A DNA stretch of 64,000 nt from Methanococcoides burtonii DSM 6242 (GCF_000013725.1 NC_007955.1:2449579-2513578); one strand, 5' to 3'. Numbered from the stretch's first letter, positions 27,132 to 40,020 are shown. Notes: generated by a model from the sequence alone, not told the origin. Made by a program: numbers and translations.

Positions 27132-28367
27132 TTAGTTGTTTTTGATGAATTCGATAGCTTCATCTAGTGGTAGTTGTGATTGGTCACCGGTTTCCATGTT
27201 CTTTACGGTTAGCTTGCCGGACTCGACCTCTTTCTATCCTACTATGACTGCGTAATCTGCTTCAATGTTGTTGGCATGGGATAGTTGTGTTTTGAAGTTA
27301 CGCTGCATGATATCTAGATATACGGTTAGTTCTTTTCGCAGGCTTGTTGTGACCTGGATGGCATCGATACGCGTTTCATCGGTGGATATTACAACTACGC
27401 TCTTCTGTTTTTCAGGCATTATTTCGCACACTTCCATTATACGGTCGAATCCAAGTCCGAATCCGGTAGATGGTACATCTCCGCCGCCGAATAATGAGAT
27501 CAATTGATATGAACCTCCTCCGCAGACCTGATTTTGTGCGCCAAGTCCTTCTGCATATATTTCGAAAACCATTCCGGTGTAGTAGTCAAGGCCTCTTGCT
27601 ATGCCTAGGTTGATAGAATAATCGATCTCGTATGCGTTGAGGAATGTCAGGAGCTGCTCAAATTTGTCTATTTCTTCGATGTCTCCTAATATTTCTCTTG
27701 CTTTTGTTATTGCATCGGTGCCTGTGATGCATATCAGCTCAAGTAGATTTCTTCTAAGCTCTACCGGGGCGTTTATTTCTTCAAAGTATTCTTCGAGACC
27801 GGAGTCGTCCTTTTTGTCCACAAGGCGCATTATTTTGCTTTGTTGCTCTGGTTCGAGCTCTCTGAGTATATGGCGGATTATTCCTAAGTGACCTACGTGA
27901 AGGTCGCCTTTGATGCCTGCTGCGTTGAGCATGGTGGTTGCAAGGGCAATTATCTCAGCATCTGCATCAGCGCGGTTGCTACCGATAACTTCGACACCGA
28001 ACTGCCAAAATTCTCGGAACCTTCCTTTTTGTGGTCTTTCATAACGGAAGCAATTCTCGAAATAGAATAGCTTGAGTGGTTTTGGGGTCGCCTGCATTTC
28101 GTTGACGTACATTCTCATTACCGGTGCGGTAAGTTCAGGGCGTAATGCCATGTTCCTGTTGCCCTTGTCGTTGAAATTGTAGAGTTCACCGATAACACCT
28201 TCTCCTGATTTGAGGGTGAATAGCTCCAGATTCTCAAAGGTGGGGGTGATAACTTCCTTATAGTCCCATTTGTTGACCACATTTCTCATTATGTTCTCGA
28301 TGTTTCTTCTGCGAGCGGTCTCTTCTGGAAGGAAGTCCCTTGTCCCTCTTGGTTTGCTGACTTTCAT
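27132..28367 (-). CDS. hisS: Histidyl-tRNA synthetase with in-frame UAG (pyrrolysine candidate)
   Basis: A class II synthetase, complete as 411 residues only if the UAG at 27234-27236 (codon 378) is read through. Motif 1 ([10 protein letters not shown]), motif 2 ([23 protein letters not shown]), the histidine motif [18 protein letters not shown] and motif 3 ([14 protein letters not shown]) are intact. After DYAVIVG-UAG the same frame continues [20 protein letters not shown] and ends IEFIKNN-TAA at 27132. This restores the usual C-terminal anticodon-binding domain. Methanosarcinaceae, including Methanococcoides, use UAG for pyrrolysine. Stopping at UAG would remove 33 residues from an essential enzyme. 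Confidence 0.9.
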
Positions 28368-28871
28368 TTTGATCGAATCCTGATGAATAGTAATTGTGTT
28401 ATGTGTGGTACTACGTTCTTTGTTAGTGTATAGTATGTAGGACCAATAATGGTTGTGTCTATAGTAACTGAATGATGTATTTTATATTTTCGATTATTGC
28501 TTCATATTGTTTGAAATCGATAATTTAGCAGCACTTCTATAAATATATATTTTGTGTAATGTACAATATACAGGTTACATATAAACCCATGTTATCCATT
28601 GACACACAATCTATAAATATGAGAGCGTAGTGTTAGGGGTGCTCTCATTGAGCTGATTGGTGCCGTTTTCGGTACGATCAGGATGAGGGTTCAAAAAACG
28701 TTTATGCTCTTTCATGACTGGACTCACATTTGTCAAAAATGTGGTTGTGCTTTCCTATTCGGAAGGTATATATAGCATGGAGGAGTTTAAGGAAATCCAC
28801 TCAATGGGTGGACTTTCAATCACCTTCAATTTAATATTATTTAGTGGAGACCGGAGCTTTTTTGGTCTGAC
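28368..28871 (+). promoter_or_regulatory. rRNA operon promoter region with several TATA boxes
   Basis: About 500 bases between the divergent hisS and the pre-16S stem. Candidate TATA boxes read TATAAATATATAT (near 28539), CTATAAATAT (28611) and GGTATATATA (28765). Multiple tandem promoters are usual for archaeal rRNA operons. A 72-codon frame at 28714-28932 runs into the processing stem and is not a gene. Confidence 0.5.
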
Positions 28872-28907
28872 GTTGAATTTGGCAGTTCGATTAATTCTGA
28901 CTGATAG
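28872..28907 (+). other. Pre-16S processing stem, 5' strand
   Basis: GTTGAATTTGGCAGTT plus the next 20 bases pair with 30538-30573, with a small internal asymmetry. This gives the long helix flanking 16S rRNA in which archaeal endonuclease cleaves a bulge-helix-bulge. Confidence 0.9.
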
Positions 28908-29032
28908 TGTAAATCTATCTATCGAGAACTAATCGAAATTGTGCATGAATAAGTAACTCTCTAATTCACTTTAGAGTGTTCTTTTCCGACAATTTTTAAG
29001 TTTAACTTCCAATTAGTGTGCTTTAACAACAA

Positions 29033-30508
<1,476 letters not shown>

Positions 30509-30537
30509 AAGCAAGATCCGCACAAAGCGGATCACCG

Positions 30538-30573
30538 CTATCAGTCAGAAATCGATAAACTGCCAAATTCAAC
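30538..30573 (+). other. Pre-16S processing stem, 3' strand
   Basis: CTATCAGTCAGAAATCG followed by AACTGCCAAATTCAAC is the complement of 28872-28907. A separate small hairpin, GATCCGC/GCGGATC, lies between it and the 16S end (30515-30533). Confidence 0.9.
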
Positions 30574-30615
30574 AAACCACTTTCAATGAACTGAGATTCG
30601 CTGGAAAGTTCTCAG

Positions 30616-30688
30616 GGGCTTGTAGATCAGTTGGAAGATCGCCGCCTTTGCAAGGCGGAGGCCTAGGGTTCGAATCCCTACAAGTCCA
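30616..30688 (+). tRNA. tRNA-Ala (UGC)
   Basis: A 73-nt cloverleaf in the 16S-23S spacer, as in most euryarchaea. The acceptor GGGCTTG/CAAGTCC contains G3:U70, the alanine identity pair. The anticodon loop CTTTGCAAG has anticodon UGC, the T arm is AGGG TTCGAAT CCCT, and the discriminator is A. CCA is not encoded (ATT follows). Confidence 0.97.
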
Positions 30689-30786
30689 TTGGATCAATTA
30701 AGATTCACAATCATCAAGTGCACCGAGCAAGTAATGTTGCTTGGGAAGGATGGATGTGCCTGATACCCCATATCAGGTACTATGAG

Positions 30787-30812
30787 ATCATGTATACATA
30801 TTACATATCAGA
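30787..30812 (+). other. Pre-23S processing stem, 5' strand
   Basis: ATCATGTATACATATTACAT with the following ATCAGA pairs with 33782-33809. The 3' strand carries two extra bases, giving a bulge. It precedes mature 23S rRNA by about 35 bases. Confidence 0.85.
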
Positions 30813-30846
30813 CGCTCACTGGACAAAGTGAGATGGACTCTGGTAA

Positions 30847-33755
<2,909 letters not shown>

Positions 33756-33781
33756 ATCCTTCTCGCTTTGTCCGGGCGAAA

Positions 33782-33809
33782 TCTGATATGTAATATGATC
33801 ATACATGAT
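33782..33809 (+). other. Pre-23S processing stem, 3' strand
   Basis: TCTGATATGTAATATGATCA with the following TACATGAT is complementary to 30787-30812. It lies between the end of 23S and the first 5S gene. Confidence 0.85.
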
Positions 33810-33830
33810 TCCATTCCATTAATTTGAATG

Positions 33831-33954
33831 AGTATGGCGGCCATAGTGGTAGGGCAACTCCTGTTCCCATCCGAACACAGAAGATAAGTCTACCTACGTT
33901 GTTTACTGTACTGAAGTACGAGAGTCTTCGGGAAATCTGCATCGCTGCTATGCT
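33831..33954 (+). rRNA. rrf: 5S ribosomal RNA, copy 1
   Basis: A 124-nt 5S. Closing helix AGTATGGC/GCTATGCT and the conserved core (CTCCTGTTCCCATCCGAACA) are intact. It is about 22 bases after the pre-23S stem, so it belongs to the main operon. It differs from copy 2 at a few positions, including one paired change. Confidence 0.95.
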
Positions 33955-34145
33955 CACTCTATTCAACTTTTTTCTTGACTGATCTTTAACTCAATAGTTG
34001 TAACTCTGTCTGACAACATTTACAATGGTAATTGATCTCATTCTAACAGACATCATGTCTATCAGAATCACTTCGCAGTACCTATATTTGTCACAAGGTA
34101 AAAGTTTATATGCATGTTTTACCTACTAGGGAATACATCCCAATT

Positions 34146-34217
34146 GCCAAGGTGGCGGAGCGGCTACGCAATCGCCTGCAGAGCGATACCATTCCGGTTC
34201 GAATCCGGACCTTGGCT
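34146..34217 (+). tRNA. tRNA-Cys (GCA)
   Basis: A 72-nt cloverleaf with acceptor GCCAAGG/CCTTGGC, anticodon arm ATCGC CTGCAGA GCGAT (anticodon GCA), T arm CCGG TTCGAAT CCGG, and U73, the cysteine discriminator. CCA is not encoded. It stands between two 5S genes; an upstream TATA-like TTTATATGCATG at about 34107 could give it its own promoter. Confidence 0.97.
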
Positions 34218-34339
34218 TTATTCATTAAAATAAGAGGGTCTGACTTAAAATCCTGACCTCTTGAGCAAAGCTCAAAGGTCGCGCGCTCCAGAAGCGCTAA
34301 TCTGGATTTGGACCTTGGTTTTATTCATTAACATAAGAG
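34207..34339 (+). repeat. Direct repeat of tRNA-Cys 3' end and spacer (30 bp, two copies)
   Basis: GGACCTTGGCTTTATTCATT and ten following bases (34207-34236) recur at 34310-34339 with two mismatches. The second copy runs directly into 5S copy 2. The DNA between contains two small hairpins (TTGAGC AAA GCTCAA is the clearest). This looks like the remains of a duplicated tRNA-Cys-5S unit, with the second tRNA decayed. Confidence 0.7.
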
Positions 34340-34461
34340 TATGGCGGGCATAGTGGCAGGGCAACTCCTGTTCCCATCCGAACACAGAAGATAAGTCTGC
34401 CCACGTTGTTTATTGTACTGAAGTACGAGAGTCTTCGGGAAATCTGCATCGCTGCTATGCT
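34338..34461 (+). rRNA. rrf: 5S ribosomal RNA, copy 2
   Basis: A second 124-nt 5S gene, nearly identical to copy 1, with intact closing helix and core. One T-to-C change in GTGGYAGGG is matched by A-to-G in GTCTRCC, which keeps the pair, so the copy seems to be under structural constraint. Confidence 0.95.
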
Positions 34462-34473
34462 CACTCTTATTAA

Positions 34474-34505
34474 GTTGCTTTTCTTAATGTTTAGCTTAAA
34501 AAGCA
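34474..34505 (+). terminator. Terminator hairpin after 5S copy 2
   Basis: GTTGCTTTT pairs with AAAAAGCAAC across a 13-base loop, just downstream of the last rRNA gene. It is a plausible end to the rRNA-tRNA transcript. Confidence 0.5.
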
Positions 34506-34615
34506 ACAGCTATAGATCAATCCTTGCAAAATCAAAACAGTGTATTCTGTAAATACATATGCGTAACTTCAATCATAGATTATATCTACTTTTATCTATA
34601 TATTTATCATTTACA

Positions 34616-35728
34616 ATGTCATGTGAACGGATAATTTCTGGTACCATAATATATGGGGATGAGTTTGAATCAATTGATGGGTATATTTGTATCGAAGATG
34701 GGGTCATTTCCGAAATCGGCGAAGAACCCACGGATAGCAATAACATCATAGCCCCATGTTTTATAAATTCCCATACGCATATTGGTGATTCTATTTGTAA
34801 GGACCCTGTACTCGGGGAATGTAATAATTTTAAAGTATCCAAAGATCTTGATGCTCTTGTACGGCCACCGGGTGGACTAAAACATAAGATACTTGAAAAT
34901 ACATCTTATCCTGATCTGGTCCGATCTATGCGAATGACCATACAAGATATGTTACAAACAGGCACTTCCGCATTTGCAGATTTCAGGGAGGGTGGTGTTC
35001 TCGGTGCTCTTGCACTGGAAGAGGCAGTTTCTGATCAGGATATAGACCATCTCATATTTGGAAGACCAAAATGCACTGACCGACCACTTGATGAAATTAT
35101 GTCTGAACTTGACAGGATACTGCAACATGCAGATGGTCTTGGGATGAGTGGGACAAACGACCTCGATATGGATATCCTCATCAAGTCCAAACGAAAAGCA
35201 AAGGATTTCAATAAGTTGTTTGCGATACATGCAGGAGAAAAAGACAACACTGATATCGAAAAAGCAATTTCACTGGATCCCGACATTCTAATTCATATGA
35301 CAAAGGCAATGCGTTCCGATCTGCAGGCAATATCCGAATCCAATATTCCTATAGTTGTATGTCCACGTTCCAACTTTATAACTGATGCGGGTATGGCCCC
35401 AATTTGTGGAATGTTGGAGGAAGGAGTGAATGTAGGTGTTGGAACTGACAATGTAATGCTCAATTCAGTCAATATGTTCTCTGAAATGGAGGTCTTATCC
35501 AAGGTTTTCGGTCTTGAGGATAGACAAGTATTTAAGATGTGTACGCTAAATGGAGCATCACTTCTGGGACTTGAAAATACAGGTTCCATTAAGAAAGGCA
35601 ATAAAGCAGATCTTATGATCTTGAATGGCAATTCCAACAATCTGGTTGGTATAAGTGATCCGATAAGCGGAATGGTCAGAAGGGGTAGACCAGACGATAT
35701 TTTATCCATTATACATACAAACAAATGA
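34616..35728 (+). CDS. Amidohydrolase-family protein (cytosine deaminase/ATZ-TRZ-like)
   Basis: A 370-residue metal-dependent hydrolase. HTH in CFINSHTHIGDS is the first metal site, IHAGEKD the next histidine, and GTDNVMLN the catalytic aspartate; the C-terminal KKGNKADLMILNG is the usual amidohydrolase composite-domain ending. Substrates in this family are deaminated or hydrolysed ring compounds; the specific one is unknown. I chose ATG 34616 (MSCERIISG) because a TATA-like box (CTATATATTTA) lies inside the longer 34559 reading, suggesting a nearly leaderless transcript. Confidence 0.88.
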   Translation: MSCERIISGTIIYGDEFESIDGYICIEDGVISEIGEEPTDSNNIIAPCFINSHTHIGDSICKDPVLGECNNFKVSKDLDALVRPPGGLKHKILENTSYPDLVRSMRMTIQDMLQTGTSAFADFREGGVLGALALEEAVSDQDIDHLIFGRPKCTDRPLDEIMSELDRILQHADGLGMSGTNDLDMDILIKSKRKAKDFNKLFAIHAGEKDNTDIEKAISLDPDILIHMTKAMRSDLQAISESNIPIVVCPRSNFITDAGMAPICGMLEEGVNVGVGTDNVMLNSVNMFSEMEVLSKVFGLEDRQVFKMCTLNGASLLGLENTGSIKKGNKADLMILNGNSNNLVGISDPISGMVRRGRPDDILSIIHTNK

Positions 35729-35740
35729 TGGTGAGGTAAC

Positions 35741-36193
35741 ATGACTAGCGAACTGTACAAGAAGATAATGGTAGCAACCGATGGTTCTGAACAGAACAAA
35801 AAAGCAATATCATATGGTGTTGAATTTGCGAAATTGAGTGGGGCAAAGTTGTATGTTGTATATGTTGTGGATACAGCTGCGTTTGCTTCTATACCAATGG
35901 ATGCCGGATGGGAAATGATGTATGAACTTTTGGAAACAGAAGGTAAAAATGCATCAATGCAAGTTGAAGAGTTTGCTAGATCTCAAGGACTGGAATTAGA
36001 ATCTACTGTTCTGGAAGGACATCCTAGCAATGAGATAATCAAATTTGCAGAAGAAAATGGCATCGATATGATTGTGATCGGTACACTTGGTAAAACTGGA
36101 ATTGATAGGTTCCTCCTTGGAAGTGTTGCTGAAAAAGTAACTCGTAATTCTAAAGTGCCCGTACTCGTTGTACGTGGAGAAAAAAACGAATAA
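35741..36193 (+). CDS. Universal stress protein UspA family
   Basis: A 150-residue single-domain protein. It begins with the KKIMVATDGSEQNKKA strand-loop and ends with the ATP-binding signature GTLGKTGIDRFLLGSVAEKV (a G-2x-G-9x-G(S/T) pattern), so it is probably an ATP-binding Usp. GGTGAGGT precedes the ATG. It is 12 bases after the amidohydrolase and 23 before the CBS gene, so the three may form an operon. Confidence 0.95.
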   Translation: MTSELYKKIMVATDGSEQNKKAISYGVEFAKLSGAKLYVVYVVDTAAFASIPMDAGWEMMYELLETEGKNASMQVEEFARSQGLELESTVLEGHPSNEIIKFAEENGIDMIVIGTLGKTGIDRFLLGSVAEKVTRNSKVPVLVVRGEKNE

Positions 36194-36216
36194 ATTTATA
36201 TTGAGGTTAATTGAAC

Positions 36217-37068
36217 ATGCCTAAGGAAACACTGGTCAGAGATATTATGGTTAAGGACGTTGCGTGCATCTCTCTTCCTGGTTCAAGAGATGAGGTTCTT
36301 TCTATTCTGAAAGACAAGAAGGTCTCAGGACTTCCAGTCATCAAGGATAACAAATTGGTTGGAATTGTAAGTCGTTCCAATCTTTTGAAAAAACCAACAG
36401 AGGAACAATTAGCCCTTTTAATGGTGCGCGATCCAATTTCAATAAGTCCTGATGAGGACCTATCTGTAGCAGCACACATCCTTTTGAAGCACGGTATTAG
36501 AAGGTTACCTGTCGTGGAAAATGAAAAACTTGTAGGACTTATCACTGTTGCTGATGTAGTGGGCAGTCTGGTGGATTTGAATATCACCACTCCTATAAGT
36601 GAATATCTCAATTCCGGGGTAGGTCCGGTCTGGTATGAGACCCCTCTCCACGTTGTGGCAAGGAACATGGAGCTGGCACATGTAAAAGCAGTTCCTGTTA
36701 TTGACACCAATCTCGATATCGTAGGTCTTATCACCGACCGTGATATCATAAGTGCAAGTGTCATTGAAGACTCTGTGGAAGTGTCCAACATGTCTGCAGG
36801 TGCAGATGATGATGAATGGACTTGGGAAAGTATGAGGGATACCATGAGCATTTATTACAGTGTCTCAAGGATAAAGGTTCCTTCAGTGCCTGTTAAAGAT
36901 GTCATGGTCAAGGAGTTGATCTCAGCATCAAGTAATATGGGTGTCAGCGAATGTGCACTTAAGATGAAAAGGAATAGGATCGATCAGGTTCCAGTGGTTA
37001 GTGCAAACCAGAAATTCATAGGTCTTTTGAGGGATCGCTATCTTTTAAAAGCCATCCTTAACGCGTGA
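36217..37068 (+). CDS. Four-CBS-domain protein
   Basis: A 283-residue cytosolic protein made of four CBS repeats, two Bateman modules, that usually sense adenosine nucleotides. Repeats start near VRDIMVKDVACISL, LLMVRDPISISPDE, ISEYLNSGVGPVWY and VKDVMVKELISASS. No attached catalytic domain is present, so it is a stand-alone regulator of unknown target. I chose ATG 36217 behind TTGAGGTT over TTG 36211. Confidence 0.93.
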   Translation: MPKETLVRDIMVKDVACISLPGSRDEVLSILKDKKVSGLPVIKDNKLVGIVSRSNLLKKPTEEQLALLMVRDPISISPDEDLSVAAHILLKHGIRRLPVVENEKLVGLITVADVVGSLVDLNITTPISEYLNSGVGPVWYETPLHVVARNMELAHVKAVPVIDTNLDIVGLITDRDIISASVIEDSVEVSNMSAGADDDEWTWESMRDTMSIYYSVSRIKVPSVPVKDVMVKELISASSNMGVSECALKMKRNRIDQVPVVSANQKFIGLLRDRYLLKAILNA

Positions 37069-37081
37069 TCTTAGATATTTT

Positions 37082-37102
37082 GAAAGGAGGTTTTCTCCTT
37101 TC
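37082..37102 (+). terminator. Terminator after the CBS gene
   Basis: GAAAGGAG and CTCCTTTC form a perfect 8-bp stem around GTTTT, followed by GATACTTTTTTAATTT. Confidence 0.8.
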
Positions 37103-37138
37103 GATACTTTTTTAATTTATTAATTGGATGTGCTTTAC

Positions 37139-37819
37139 ATGAACAGACCGTTTACATTCATAAATTCTGCAATGTCTGCCGATGGTAAAATATCTACCAA
37201 AGAGAGAAAACAGGTACGTATCTCTGGAGATATCGACTTTGATAGGATGGATGAGCTTCGTGCATCATCAGATGCGATAATGGTGGGGATAGGTACGGTT
37301 CTCGCAGATGATCCCAGTCTGACTGTAAAATCTCGATATCGTCGCGACACACGCAAGAACAAAGGACTTGATGAGGATCCTGTTCGTATAATTGTGGATA
37401 GTAAAGCCCGAACACCTCTGAATGCTGATATCTTTAAAAAGGGAACTGGTATGCGCATTGTTGCCGTCTCAAGCTCTGCACCTAAAGAAAAGGTAGATGC
37501 TCTTTCAAAAAAAGCAACAATTATCACCGCAGGGGATGAAAAGGTCGATCTTGTCCTGCTCATGGGCCAGCTAAGTTCAATGGGCATTCAGAGATTGATG
37601 GTCGAAGGCGGTGCAACTCTCAACTGGGGTTTGCTTTCCAATGGTCTTGTGGATGAGGTATTCTCTTTTATAGGTAATATCTTCATAGGTGGCAATAGCT
37701 CTCCAACTCTCGTTGATGGGGAAGGTTTCCTCAAAGGTGATTTTCTGCCTCTGGAATTGATAAGTTCTGAAACCATTGAAGAAGGCGTATTGCTCAAATG
37801 GAAAGTACTTAATAAATGA
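37139..37819 (+). CDS. 2,5-diamino-6-ribosylamino-pyrimidinone 5'-phosphate reductase (archaeal riboflavin pathway)
   Basis: A 226-residue RibD C-terminal-type, dihydrofolate-reductase-like NADPH enzyme. In archaea it reduces the ribosyl side chain before deamination in riboflavin and F420 precursor synthesis. Visible motifs are RPFTFINSAMSADGKIST, the nucleotide loop MVGIGTVLADDPSLT, and RLMVEGGATLNWGLL. Start ATG 37139 is preferred to an upstream TTG at 37124. A short AGCA-TGCT hairpin with eight T follows at about 37828. Confidence 0.93.
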   Translation: MNRPFTFINSAMSADGKISTKERKQVRISGDIDFDRMDELRASSDAIMVGIGTVLADDPSLTVKSRYRRDTRKNKGLDEDPVRIIVDSKARTPLNADIFKKGTGMRIVAVSSSAPKEKVDALSKKATIITAGDEKVDLVLLMGQLSSMGIQRLMVEGGATLNWGLLSNGLVDEVFSFIGNIFIGGNSSPTLVDGEGFLKGDFLPLELISSETIEEGVLLKWKVLNK

Positions 37820-37968
37820 CTCTTCGGAGCATCAATGCTTTTTTTTATCCACACGGTTTTGGGGGCACGTGTGTGAACTATGCATAACCTTTAAATGAAA
37901 AAATGTTCATAATTATTGTATTCAATAAAAATGTTCTACAAAATAATTGATCCTGGTTGGTGGTATCT

Positions 37969-38466
37969 ATGAAATTAGAAGCTCTCGTTATTACTTTACT
38001 TACTCTGTCAGTTCTTCTTGCAGGATGTGTTTCAGATGTCACTCCTATTGATGCGGAATATGATGCAAATGACCGCGATGCTATCCTTGTAACCGAAAAG
38101 CAACAGATAGATGATGCACTGGTAAACGGGCCTGTGCTTTTAAAGATCGGTGCTGAATGGTGTCCTCCATGCACTCAACTTGACCCTGTTCTCGATGAGC
38201 TTGCAATGGACTATGAAGGCAGAGCGACCATAATGTACATTGATTCAGGGATTACATCTGGTCTTGCCGCACAGTTCAAATATTATTCAATTCCTGATAC
38301 CACGGTGATAGCAGGTATCGAAGATGGAAGTTATTTGTTCATGAGGCGTGATGGTGTGATCGATACTTCTCGTAACAAAGCAAGGATTCTGGGATATGTC
38401 GATATATCTGTTCTTGAAACGGTACTTGATCATGCGATCGAGTATCATGCAAATACGAGTGAATAA
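37969..38466 (+). CDS. Thioredoxin-fold lipoprotein
   Basis: A 165-residue secreted thiol protein. A signal peptide ends in lipobox LLAGC with lipid-attachment C20. The thioredoxin active site is WCPPC with C65 and C68, followed by the conserved TQLDPVLDELA helix and a cis-proline in YYSIPDTTVI. It would work outside the membrane as a ResA/CcmG-like reductant. Its stop is immediately next to the ccdA start, so the pair is co-expressed; CcdA probably supplies electrons. Confidence 0.92.
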   Translation: MKLEALVITLLTLSVLLAGCVSDVTPIDAEYDANDRDAILVTEKQQIDDALVNGPVLLKIGAEWCPPCTQLDPVLDELAMDYEGRATIMYIDSGITSGLAAQFKYYSIPDTTVIAGIEDGSYLFMRRDGVIDTSRNKARILGYVDISVLETVLDHAIEYHANTSE

Positions 38467-39159
38467 GTGAAATTATTTCAGATAACCTATCTTTTACTTA
38501 TGGGGATGATTTTTATGGATCTTGGAGGAGCTACACCATTAGCAGCATTTATAGCAGGGGTGATCAGCATATTATCTCCCTGCGTTCTTCCTTTATTGCC
38601 TGTTATTTTTGCTTACTCTACTTCAAAAGGTAAACTAAGACCTCTTGCGATAGTATCCGGTCTATCCTTATCATTCGTATTCATGGGGATAATAACATCT
38701 GTCTTTGGTTCGCTTTTTCAGCAATATCTCATCTACCTTACTGCATTTGCAGGTATAATTGTCATATTGATGGGGTTGACCTTGCTTTTTGATCTTGGGA
38801 CTTTCAACTCAATTGGCGGACTTTCGGGAAAACAGTTCAAAGAGAACGGCTTAATGGGTGGTTTGCTCCTTGGTATCTCCTTAGGTATCATATGGATACC
38901 TTGTGTAGGTCCAATACTGGCTTCGATCTTATCTCTGGTCGCGATTGAGGGTGATCTTCTCTACGGTGCCTTCCTGTTGTTCGTATATTCAATGGGTCTT
39001 GGTATCCCAATGTTATTAATTGCTTACTCTGCGAATATTTCCTCGTCAAAGCTGGGCATGATCGCAAAGTACGATATGTATCTTAAAAAAGTAGTTGGAT
39101 TCATCCTGGTATTAGTCGGTATGTGGATGCTTTACAATAATGTGCTCATAAGGCTATGA
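38467..39159 (+). CDS. ccdA: CcdA-type thiol electron transporter
   Basis: A 230-residue, six-helix membrane protein of the CcdA/DsbD-transmembrane family. Conserved cysteines are seen in ILSPCVLPLLPV and IIWIPCVGPIL, equivalent helices 1 and 4. It moves electrons from cytoplasmic thioredoxin to extracytoplasmic thiol proteins, including those that keep apocytochrome c heme-binding cysteines reduced. The GTG start directly follows the stop of the thioredoxin lipoprotein gene. It is relevant to the multiheme cytochrome at 54.9 kb. Confidence 0.93.
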   Translation: MKLFQITYLLLMGMIFMDLGGATPLAAFIAGVISILSPCVLPLLPVIFAYSTSKGKLRPLAIVSGLSLSFVFMGIITSVFGSLFQQYLIYLTAFAGIIVILMGLTLLFDLGTFNSIGGLSGKQFKENGLMGGLLLGISLGIIWIPCVGPILASILSLVAIEGDLLYGAFLLFVYSMGLGIPMLLIAYSANISSSKLGMIAKYDMYLKKVVGFILVLVGMWMLYNNVLIRL

Positions 39160-39270
39160 GCCTAGATGGATCTAATCCACTCATATGACTGCTAAAAATA
39201 GAATCTAGGAAGATCAATGTGTTAATTGACCAATAATAAATTTTAAAATTAATAAGAGATGTGAGTAGAT

Positions 39271-40020
39271 TTACTCACACTCACAACAGCACTTGCACTC
39301 ATCTCTTTCCTTTGCAAGAGCCACAAGTTCATTGACACAAGCTACGGCCATGGGCGTTCCGCCACGTGTACCTACACATGTGATGGATGGGACCTCCATT
39401 TTACGGATCTCTTCCTTGGATTCTGCGGCGTTGACGAAACCGACAGGGGTTCCGACTATAAGTGCCGGTTTGATGCCGTGCTCGATCATCCTGCACACAG
39501 CAAGAGCTGCGGAAGGTGCATTTCCGATAGCCACAATAGAACCTTCAATCCTGTCCCTTGCTAAAAGGAATCCAGCAGCAGTTCTTGTAATGCCATACTT
39601 TTTAGCAACTTCTGCGTTCTGGTCCTCATCAAGGACGCAGATCACTTCGCAATCATGCCCTTTCTTTGTAACTCCGGCTTTGACCATATTGATATCTACA
39701 AAGATCGGAGCTCCGTTCTTGATGGCTTTAACACCAGCTTCTATTGCATCGTCTGTATAGCGCATGATATCAGCAATAGATGGGTCGCCTGTGGAGATCA
39801 CACAACGCTGGGTGACACGTTCTTCGGGTGTTTCTTTTTCACCTTTCACGATCAGGTCATGCGCAATGCGGCGACTGGTCATGTAGATGGTCTTTGCTTC
39901 ATCGGTGCGAGCGCCTGAATCTGAACATCCTTCTATGAGCTCTGGGTCGATCTTGACCGTCATCTCTACCAGATCTTCAAGTTCAGGTATGTCCTTCTTA
40001 CTGCTAGTTTCAGTAGTCAT
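39271..40020 (-). CDS. cbiC: Cobalt-precorrin-8 methylmutase with cysteine-rich tail
   Basis: A 249-residue enzyme that moves the C-11 methyl group to C-12 to give cobyrinate. Core motifs are MTSRRIAHD, GAPIFVDINMVKAGV, AIGNAPSAALAVCRMIE and GTPVGFVNAAESKE. After the last helix the protein ends DECKCCCECE: five cysteines in ten residues, not needed for the family reaction and possibly metal-binding. It is last of the seven-gene cbi operon and overlaps cbiH by 11 bases. Confidence 0.95.
   Translation of the reverse strand: MTTETSSKKDIPELEDLVEMTVKIDPELIEGCSDSGARTDEAKTIYMTSRRIAHDLIVKGEKETPEERVTQRCVISTGDPSIADIMRYTDDAIEAGVKAIKNGAPIFVDINMVKAGVTKKGHDCEVICVLDEDQNAEVAKKYGITRTAAGFLLARDRIEGSIVAIGNAPSAALAVCRMIEHGIKPALIVGTPVGFVNAAESKEEIRKMEVPSITCVGTRGGTPMAVACVNELVALAKERDECKCCCECE

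Noticed and set aside
28714-28932. A 72-codon plus-strand frame before 16S
   Set aside because: It runs through the pre-16S processing stem, which explains the conserved sequence, and has no recognisable protein features.
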